DNA of 64,000 nt from Devosia nitrariae (lineage in GTDB: Bacteria; Pseudomonadota; Alphaproteobacteria; Rhizobiales; Devosiaceae): NCBI RefSeq assembly GCF_030160115.1, contig NZ_BSNS01000007.1, positions 186,001-250,000 on the forward strand, given 5' to 3'. The notes beneath the pieces are model-generated. The model was not told where the DNA came from and searched no databases. It saw only the letters and a list, made by a program, of their open reading frames with translations. The position numbers were made by a program, and so were the translations under genes. Positions 58,910 through 64,000 of this stretch are shown piece by piece (positions within the stretch are counted from its first letter, which is position 1; each line of letters opens with the position of its first letter).

Positions 58910-60760
58910 CTAGGGTCTGATCATGTCGATCGGCGACATGCCGTTGGTGGCGGCGGCGAGACGCTTTTCCGCCTCTGGATGCGAGAGGAATTGCGGGGCG
59001 AACCGGGGTGGCTTGATGAGGCCGCGCGTCGACAATTCCTGCATGATGCTGAAGTGGGACGCCGCGATCTTGCCCATAAAGAACGGATCGAGTGCACCCC
59101 CAGCCCGCAGATGGCTGAGGATCTCGATGAGACCGCGCAGGTATATGGCGTCCTTGGCGAGCCCCCCGCCGCGATAGAGGCGCAGCACCAGATTGAAGGC
59201 CAGGGCCGGCGACAGGCCGAGTTCGCGCATGCGGGCAAAGCACTCGGCAAAACTGGCGCCGTCGAGCATATCGGCGCAACCGATGACCCTCGCGGCAAGC
59301 AGGCGCAGCCGCGTCACGGTCATGCCGCCCGCCAGGTATTCGGCGAAAACCGCCAGCCCCTCCTGGATGCCCTCGTAACCTGCCAGGCCATTGCGGAAGA
59401 GATGCAGCCCCTGCGCCGATCCGTTGAAATAGGTGAGGAGGTGCACCCCGACCTCGTGGCTGAGCAGGGCCTCGACGCGGCCCTTGGGCATGGTGGTGCT
59501 GCGCGAGATCAGCAACCGCGAGCCCGAGACCATGAGGCCGGCCGGCAGGTCGTCGCGCACTTCGATGGCCGCGGCTTCCTCGCCATTGAAGGCATAGGCC
59601 TTGACCATGGCGCGGGCACGACGTTCGACAAAAGCGCAATCGACGGCCTCGCCGTCGGCGCCGCGGCGACGCTTGGTCTTCTGGGTCTTGGCCAAGACGT
59701 CCTTGGCGGCCTTGAGCAATCCAGGCTCCACCGGGCCGTAGAGCGCGCGGCTGAGCTCGACGAAGCGCGGCGTTTCCCGCGCGGCGATCAGCGAGAGCAT
59801 CAGGTCCAGCTCCTGCTGTTTCTCGCGGTAAAGAGTGGTGAGGACCGGGTCCTCGAACTGATCGAGCCGGATCGCGAACAGCTTTTTCTTCAAGCCATCG
59901 GACCCGAACGCCAGCGGCCGGTAGAGGAACCGCGGCGCGCGCTCATGGTTTGATTGCGCGAACTCCTCCCAGGCCGCGTCGGCGTTGATGGGGGTGACGG
60001 CCAGCAGGAAATCGAAGGATCTGGCGACCTCGTCCATGGCCCGGTCGGCGCGGGCGACGGCATCGATGAACGCCTTGCGGCCGAACGCACGATGACTGAG
60101 GACGGCAACGCTTTTCGTTTCCTGCGCAAAGGCGGCGACGGCGTGCAGGCCCGCATCGACGAAGTTGGCGACCACGCGTTCTAGCAGTTCGGGATAGACC
60201 GCTTCGGACTCCGGCACCCGGTAGATAGGCGCAAAGCGCACCGTCAGGCAGCCGAACTGAGTGAGGTGCCGCGCGAGCTTGGCGGCAGGGTCGTCAGCAA
60301 GCCCCGGGCGGGCGACCCGGGGCGTGCGGAACTTGACCTTCACCGCCTCGACCGCGCCTGCGAAGGCGGCAAGCGCCGCCTGGGCGCCAGCGTCGTTCGA
60401 GGCAGAAGCGGTGGTTTCGAATGGTGGCAGATAGGCGGCATCGCTGGCGAGGCGATCCCGCTCGAGCTCGCCGACATCGATGACGAGGAAGGCGCCGAAG
60501 CGATCGACCATCGCCTTGCCGACAAGCTCGATGATCGCCCTGGCGCGCCCGAGGCTGGCGACCAGGAGGTAGGCCGAATTGGCCGTGACGATGCCCAGCG
60601 CTGCCGGTTCGCGCCGCCGCCCGACATAGACGCAGAGAAACGGCTGCGGCCGATCGATATGCAGGCGCTCGCCGCGGCCGAGATCGAGCCTGATCGGATC
60701 GCCGCTTTCGAGCGCCGCGGCGATCGTTTTCAGGAGCTTCTTGTCGGCGGTGCTTTTCAT
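58910..60760 (-). CDS. DUF1704 metallopeptidase-like protein with QEGLA motif
   Basis: A 616-residue protein of the family known as 'flavohemoglobin expression-modulating QEGLA motif' proteins. The zinc site HEVGVH (435-440) fits H-E-x-x-H, and QEGLA stands at 466-470 with Glu as the likely third ligand. The eukaryotic relative MATCAP is a tubulin carboxypeptidase, so a carboxypeptidase role is plausible. Its ATG overlaps the stop of the N-formylglutamate amidohydrolase gene by ATGA, and the ATP-grasp gene follows 8 bases later. Confidence 0.9.
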   Translation of the reverse strand: MKSTADKKLLKTIAAALESGDPIRLDLGRGERLHIDRPQPFLCVYVGRRREPAALGIVTANSAYLLVASLGRARAIIELVGKAMVDRFGAFLVIDVGELERDRLASDAAYLPPFETTASASNDAGAQAALAAFAGAVEAVKVKFRTPRVARPGLADDPAAKLARHLTQFGCLTVRFAPIYRVPESEAVYPELLERVVANFVDAGLHAVAAFAQETKSVAVLSHRAFGRKAFIDAVARADRAMDEVARSFDFLLAVTPINADAAWEEFAQSNHERAPRFLYRPLAFGSDGLKKKLFAIRLDQFEDPVLTTLYREKQQELDLMLSLIAARETPRFVELSRALYGPVEPGLLKAAKDVLAKTQKTKRRRGADGEAVDCAFVERRARAMVKAYAFNGEEAAAIEVRDDLPAGLMVSGSRLLISRSTTMPKGRVEALLSHEVGVHLLTYFNGSAQGLHLFRNGLAGYEGIQEGLAVFAEYLAGGMTVTRLRLLAARVIGCADMLDGASFAECFARMRELGLSPALAFNLVLRLYRGGGLAKDAIYLRGLIEILSHLRAGGALDPFFMGKIAASHFSIMQELSTRGLIKPPRFAPQFLSHPEAEKRLAAATNGMSPIDMIRP

Positions 60761-61656
60761 GCGTGTTGCTCGAGGGCCTCGAGCAGCACCGGCAGGGACG
60801 CCTTGATCATTGCCCGGAGGGCAAGGAGCGCTTCGTCGTCGGGCTCGCCGGTCCACTCGTCCATGAAGAATTTCTTGAACTCGATGGCGATGGCGCAGCC
60901 GGTCTCGGGGAATCTGGCGTGCACGAACCGTGTCTGCTCGCCGCGCCCCTGAAAGGCGACGTTCTCGCGCACGTCCATGGCTTCACCGCGAAAGGTGAAG
61001 CTGCGCAGGCTTTCCATGAACGGATCGACGACGTCTGCCCAACGGGCGCGGTCCATGGAAAAGGTGCCGATATTGACGGCCGGAGCGTCCGCCGCCGGCG
61101 TCGGGTCGGCCGACGGGCCGGCACGGCGATGATTGTAGCTGTGGATGTCGAGGAGGACGAAGCGGCCGAACTGCGCCTCCACATCCCGCAGCATCTGGCC
61201 GAGCATGGCATAATAGGCATCGTGCGTGGCGAGCGACCGCTCGACGGCGCTGGCTTTGAGGTTCCTCGCCCAGATGTGGAGACCCCAGGCCTGTTCGCGG
61301 GTCATATAGACAGCCCCGTCGCGGGCGCGATTGAGATCGACCTCGAACCGGGAGCGGTGGACGATCACCCGGTTGGGCACGTCGCGAATGACGAATTCGG
61401 TGAACGGATCCTCCTCCCGCAGCCGCCCCGATGCATCGAGCGCCATGATCTCGGAGAGATCCGGGCGAAGCCCATGCCCATTGTGGATGGCCGTGCCGAC
61501 GAGGGGCGAGTCGGCGCGATGGACGGACCACAGGTCATCGTCCTTGACCGGCTGATAGAGGTCGTCCCGCAGCGGACGGGATTGCGCTAACCGATTGGCC
61601 ATCTGAAGCTTTCGCTGCCTCCGGGCAAACTCTCCCGAAAGCAACGGCATGCGCAT
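60757..61656 (-). CDS. N-formylglutamate amidohydrolase family protein (HutG-like)
   Basis: A metal-dependent amidase of about 299 residues. Zinc ligands are likely the Asp and His in LLDIHSYNHRRAG, and the family motif VHRSRFEVDLNRARDG is present; AIHNGHGLRPDLSEIMA is the other zinc loop. It hydrolyses formyl or peptide-like amides of glutamate. Start choice is uncertain: ATGs at 61656, 61650 and 61602 all lack a good ribosome site. It is the first gene of the three-gene operon with DUF1704 and the ATP-grasp ligase. No histidine-degradation genes are near, so a hut role is unlikely. Confidence 0.88.
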   Translation of the reverse strand: MRMPLLSGEFARRQRKLQMANRLAQSRPLRDDLYQPVKDDDLWSVHRADSPLVGTAIHNGHGLRPDLSEIMALDASGRLREEDPFTEFVIRDVPNRVIVHRSRFEVDLNRARDGAVYMTREQAWGLHIWARNLKASAVERSLATHDAYYAMLGQMLRDVEAQFGRFVLLDIHSYNHRRAGPSADPTPAADAPAVNIGTFSMDRARWADVVDPFMESLRSFTFRGEAMDVRENVAFQGRGEQTRFVHARFPETGCAIAIEFKKFFMDEWTGEPDDEALLALRAMIKASLPVLLEALEQHA

Positions 61657-62291
61657 CGAAGGGTTCCGGGGGTCGGTCTGCGCTCCGGCGTCGACGTGAC
61701 AGGCGGTCGTTGCCGTCCGCAGATACCTGCGGCGCGCGCGGCGCTCACCCGAAAGGCGCAATTCCAGTGTCCTGGAGGACGGAGACGCTCAGGACTCGTT
61801 TCGTTCAGGACCCCGACGTCTATGCCCCGGAGCCTTGTCCGCCGCAGCCCGATCGAGCTTGTCGAGGAGACGACGGAAGACACCCTCCCGATCGTCAGGA
61901 ATCGCGAACGCCTGCATGCGGCGCAACTGCACGCGCATCGCCTCCGCAGCAGCGTGGCGCTGGATCATCCGCGCCAACTTTCTATCGGGTTTGGGTATCA
62001 TGCCACCGCAACGCCAGGAACTTGCTGGTTGTTCCGGTTACTGTCCCAGGTGAAAAAGCCGATCCCGCCTCCCGACCCGGGCGGTGGAGGCCCCACCGCA
62101 CCCGCTTCACCCAACCGTCACGAACCAGGTGTCGAACTGTTATCGCAGTGACGACAGGGCTTCACGCGCAAGGCGTATTGGGGGGAGCCGACGTCCACCT
62201 TTTCGACAAGACAAGGGGCCATCGTCTCGATGGCCTCCACATGACCCGCGCCGCCGCGAGCACGTCAGCGCTTGACAGGGAGAACCACCAC
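61657..62291. other. 635-base region with one doubtful small gene
   Basis: Between the amidohydrolase start and the sugar isomerase start. A long open frame on the plus strand covers it and joins the isomerase frame, but its translation before 62292 has no family resemblance. The only plausible gene is the 70-residue frame at 61789-62001. The divergent promoters must lie here. Confidence 0.55.
61789..62001 (-). CDS. Small hypothetical protein, possible
   Basis: A 70-residue basic frame with an ATG and a normal helical pattern (RKLARMIQRHAAAEAMRVQL, VFRRLLDKLDRAAAD). It reads like a real small protein with an amphipathic N-terminal helix, and no overlapping gene explains it. The ribosome site is weak (GCGGTGG). 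I do not recognise the family. It is on the same strand as, and downstream of nothing known to, the amidohydrolase operon, 133 bases upstream of that operon's start. Confidence 0.4.
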   Translation of the reverse strand: MIPKPDRKLARMIQRHAAAEAMRVQLRRMQAFAIPDDREGVFRRLLDKLDRAAADKAPGHRRRGPERNES

Positions 62292-63209
62292 ATGACCCCC
62301 ACCAGCATCACCGCCGTCGGCTTCAACTCCGGCTCCAACGACGGCGAGCTCCTCAGCCTCGAGGCCGACCTCAAGCGCCTCGCCGACATGGGCGTCGACT
62401 GCGTCGAACTGGCCCTGACCAGCATCGACCTCGTCGCCGGCGGCCGCATCATCCCCGAGCGCCTGGAGCGCCTGGTGGCCCTCACCAGCCAGTTCGATTT
62501 CCGCTACACCGTCCACGGGCTGGTCTCGTCCAACTTCATGGATCCCGACACCCTCCCCTACCAGCTGGCCGCCGCCAAGGCGCTGGTCGAGGTCTGCGAC
62601 CGCATCGGCGCGCGCATCCTCGTCCAGCACGGCGGGTGCCTGCGCGCCGACCAGTGGCACCAGCGGGCCGAGGCGGATGTGCGCGAGCGCGAGGCGCTGA
62701 CCGAACTCGGCGAGTTCTGCCGCCCCTATGGCGTGCGCATCGCCTTCGAGAACATCTTCACCACCGAACCCGGCCAGTACCGGCAGACGCCCGCGCAGGT
62801 CGCCGAGACGGTCAAGGCCGTCAACCACCCCAACGTCGTCGCCCTCATCGACTTCAGCCATGCCTATCTCGAGGCAACCCTGAGGGGTCTCGACTTCCGC
62901 GCAGAGATCGCCGCCATGGCCCCCGTCACCGGCCATCTCCACGTCCACGACAGCTTCGGCCGCCCGCAGGCCCACTACAAACCCTTCTTCGTCCAGGAAA
63001 ACTCCGCCATGGGCATCGGCGACCTGCACATGCCCCTGGGCTGGGGCGACATCGACTGGGACAGCATTTTCGCCGACCTCACCTTCCTCCCCGACACCGT
63101 CCTGATGATGGAAATCGGGCCCCGCTACCGGTCGGAACAGCCGGCGTGCCTCACCCGCGCGCGGCGGCTGGCTGGGCTGGATGTGGCGGAAGCCGCGGCC
63201 GCGCAGTAG
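62292..63209 (+). CDS. Sugar phosphate isomerase/epimerase-like TIM-barrel protein
   Basis: A 305-residue xylose-isomerase-like TIM barrel (AP endonuclease 2 family): MGVDCVELALTSIDLVAG, YTVHGLVSSNF, RIGARILVQHGGCL, then VRIAFENIFT, NVVALIDFSHAYLEAT, GHLHVHDSFGRPQ and LMMEIGPRYR, which carry the metal-binding His, Glu, Asp and Glu in the right order. AGGGAGA stands about 10 bases before the ATG. It probably isomerises or epimerises a sugar; the substrate is unknown. It is a single-gene unit. Confidence 0.88.
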   Translation: MTPTSITAVGFNSGSNDGELLSLEADLKRLADMGVDCVELALTSIDLVAGGRIIPERLERLVALTSQFDFRYTVHGLVSSNFMDPDTLPYQLAAAKALVEVCDRIGARILVQHGGCLRADQWHQRAEADVREREALTELGEFCRPYGVRIAFENIFTTEPGQYRQTPAQVAETVKAVNHPNVVALIDFSHAYLEATLRGLDFRAEIAAMAPVTGHLHVHDSFGRPQAHYKPFFVQENSAMGIGDLHMPLGWGDIDWDSIFADLTFLPDTVLMMEIGPRYRSEQPACLTRARRLAGLDVAEAAAAQ

Positions 63210-63225
63210 GGCGCGCGCCTTCTTC

Positions 63226-63248
63226 TCCCTCCCCCTTGTGGGGAGGGA
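63226..63248. repeat. Small GC-rich hairpin downstream of the isomerase gene
   Basis: TCCCTCCCC (63226-63234) pairs exactly with GGGGAGGGA (63240-63248) around CTTGT. It lies 17 bases past the isomerase stop and could act as a terminator. It is the first of several palindromic repeats in this region. Confidence 0.6.
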
Positions 63249-63333
63249 TTAAGGGTGGGGGTAGCCCAGGTAGACCGCCGCCGCGCAACCCCCACCGGCT
63301 GTCATCCTCACGAAGGCGAGGACGCAGCCTGCG

Positions 63334-63369
63334 ATCCCACCCCAGCCGCAAGGTGCATGAACAGGGCGC
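63334..63369. repeat. 36-base dispersed repeat, copy 2
   Basis: The second copy of the element at 53151-53186 (31 of 36 identical positions), here preceded by TGTCATCCTCACGAAGGCGA, a common intergenic phrase in Hyphomicrobiales. No gene is at this place. Confidence 0.55.
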
Positions 63370-63406
63370 GATGCGTCGGCGACAAAACGGTTCCGTCGAA
63401 AGCGAA

Positions 63407-63540
63407 AGGCCCCCTCACCCGCCGGCTCCGCCGTCGACCTCTCCCCCAAAGGGAGAGGTGAAGAGGGCACTGCGCGCGCCACAGCAACACCTCGCCCTTG
63501 GGGGAGAGGTCGGCCCGCAGGGCCGGGTGAGGGGGCCTTC
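63407..63540. repeat. 134-base nested palindromic repeat
   Basis: AAGGCCCCCTCACCCG (63407-63422) pairs exactly with CGGGTGAGGGGGCCTT (63525-63540); inside it GACCTCTCCCCCAA (63437-63450) pairs exactly with TTGGGGGAGAGGTC (63499-63512), and AAGGGAGAGGTG with CACCTCGCCCTT with one mismatch. It can fold into a large cruciform. It sits between the isomerase and DoxX genes, which converge here, and is typical of dispersed GC-rich repeats of this order. Confidence 0.75.
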
Positions 63541-63565
63541 TTTGGACCGCCGAAGCCGCCTCCCC

Positions 63566-63976
63566 TCAAGCCCTCTTCTCCCGCCAAGCCCCCGGCATCA
63601 CCCCATCAACACTCCACGCCCCAGGCCCGGCAAAGAAAATATAAAGGTACACAAAGCAGAACAGGATCGCCGGCCCGCCCATATTGGTGGCCGGAAACAA
63701 GCCCATCGGCGCATGCCCGATCCAATAGCCGACCGCCATGAACCCCGAAAGGATGAACGCGGTCGGCCGCGTCAAGAAGCCAACGATCATCAATGCGCCG
63801 CCGACCAACTCCAATATACCGGCGGCCAGCATCAGCCCCTCCGTCGGCGGCATCTCGAAAGGCACCTCCGGAAAGCCGAACAGCTTCTGCGTGCCGCCCT
63901 GCAAGAACAGCAACCCTGCAACAATCCGCAACGCGCCAAGCGCCATGGGGGCGTATGTGTTGAGTCGATCAAACAT
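63566..63976 (-). CDS. DoxX family membrane protein
   Basis: A 136-residue protein with four predicted membrane helices. The DoxX signature is LRIVAGLLFLQGGTQKLFGF near residues 16-35, and GILELVGGALMIVGFLTRP follows. DoxX proteins are inner-membrane subunits or partners in redox and stress responses. GGGAG precedes the ATG. It is convergent with the isomerase gene, with the palindromic repeat block between. Confidence 0.9.
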   Translation of the reverse strand: MFDRLNTYAPMALGALRIVAGLLFLQGGTQKLFGFPEVPFEMPPTEGLMLAAGILELVGGALMIVGFLTRPTAFILSGFMAVGYWIGHAPMGLFPATNMGGPAILFCFVYLYIFFAGPGAWSVDGVMPGAWREKRA

Positions 63977-64000
63977 TGTGGGGTCTCCCTCGGTGTGTGT

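Noticed and set aside
61710-62291. Upstream extension of the sugar isomerase frame
   Set aside because: Arg/Pro-rich translation without resemblance to any barrel; the true start with AGGGAGA is at 62292.
1-64000. CRISPR arrays, tRNA/rRNA genes, phage or transposon genes, toxin-antitoxin or defence islands
   Set aside because: I looked for regular repeat-spacer patterns, tRNA T-arm patterns, transposase or integrase motifs and known defence domains on both strands and saw none. The repeats present are single palindromes, not arrays.

Overview
This is a GC-rich, gene-dense chromosomal segment whose gene content, TRAP/TctABC transporters and intergenic palindromes point to an alphaproteobacterium of the order Hyphomicrobiales. 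A Devosia-like or related soil or marine genus is my best guess; it rests on family resemblance and on the rhizobial-type mosaic repeats, not on a marker gene. I saw no rRNA, tRNA, CRISPR array, transposase, integrase or phage gene. The window looks like an ordinary accessory part of a chromosome: many short catabolic, transport and regulatory modules, mostly in their own small operons, many with 4-base stop/start overlaps.

Layout. 1-3284 (minus): an edge-truncated GH15 glucosidase, an SDR and a short-type 6-phosphogluconate dehydrogenase, probably a trehalose/glucose oxidation module. 3353-5989: LysR regulator with its palindrome, DUF1127 protein, VOC protein and SDR. 6173-9423: SLC13-type transporter facing a GH51 arabinofuranosidase. 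9583-14294 (minus): DUF302 protein, flavin monooxygenase, LuxR-TPR regulator, and an ECF41 sigma factor with a small monooxygenase behind a textbook ECF41 promoter. 14451-19542: two MFS carriers, a RibD-like reductase, the debris of a betaine locus (betA fragment and a probable ABC ATPase CBS fragment), and an OmpA protein fused to a carbohydrate-binding-like domain.

19719-25214: RraA-like aldolase, SDR and TctABC transporter, divergent from a FadR-type GntR regulator with inverted-repeat operators between them. 25270-31203: DUF1905 protein, DUF998 membrane protein, LysR regulator, DHA2 efflux pump, a non-canonical SDR, an HXXEE membrane protein and a tiny membrane protein; a 68-base element is repeated on both sides of the pump gene. 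31284-34642: BCCT carrier and a sugar-efflux-like MFS carrier. 35038-38869: a second LuxR-TPR regulator, an alpha/beta-hydrolase/methyltransferase fusion whose hydrolase triad is gone, and a HAD fragment.

38909-46076: PLP decarboxylase with a cystathionine-beta-synthase-like enzyme, secreted cupin, SARP/TolB/TPR regulator, AraC regulator and two VOC proteins. 46417-53027: NUDIX and 23S rRNA methyltransferase pair, then an idonate-type dehydrogenase with a TRAP transporter and a GntR regulator that has no normal start codon but a PdhR/LldR-like operator. 53261-57858: SDR, alpha/beta hydrolase, SnoaL-like protein, HxlR regulator, AviRa-like rRNA methyltransferase and an E. coli-type MurB. 57855-61656: the most intriguing operon, a GshB-like ATP-grasp ligase, a DUF1704 'QEGLA' metallopeptidase and an N-formylglutamate amidohydrolase homologue. 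The window closes with a TIM-barrel sugar isomerase, a block of palindromic repeats and a DoxX protein.
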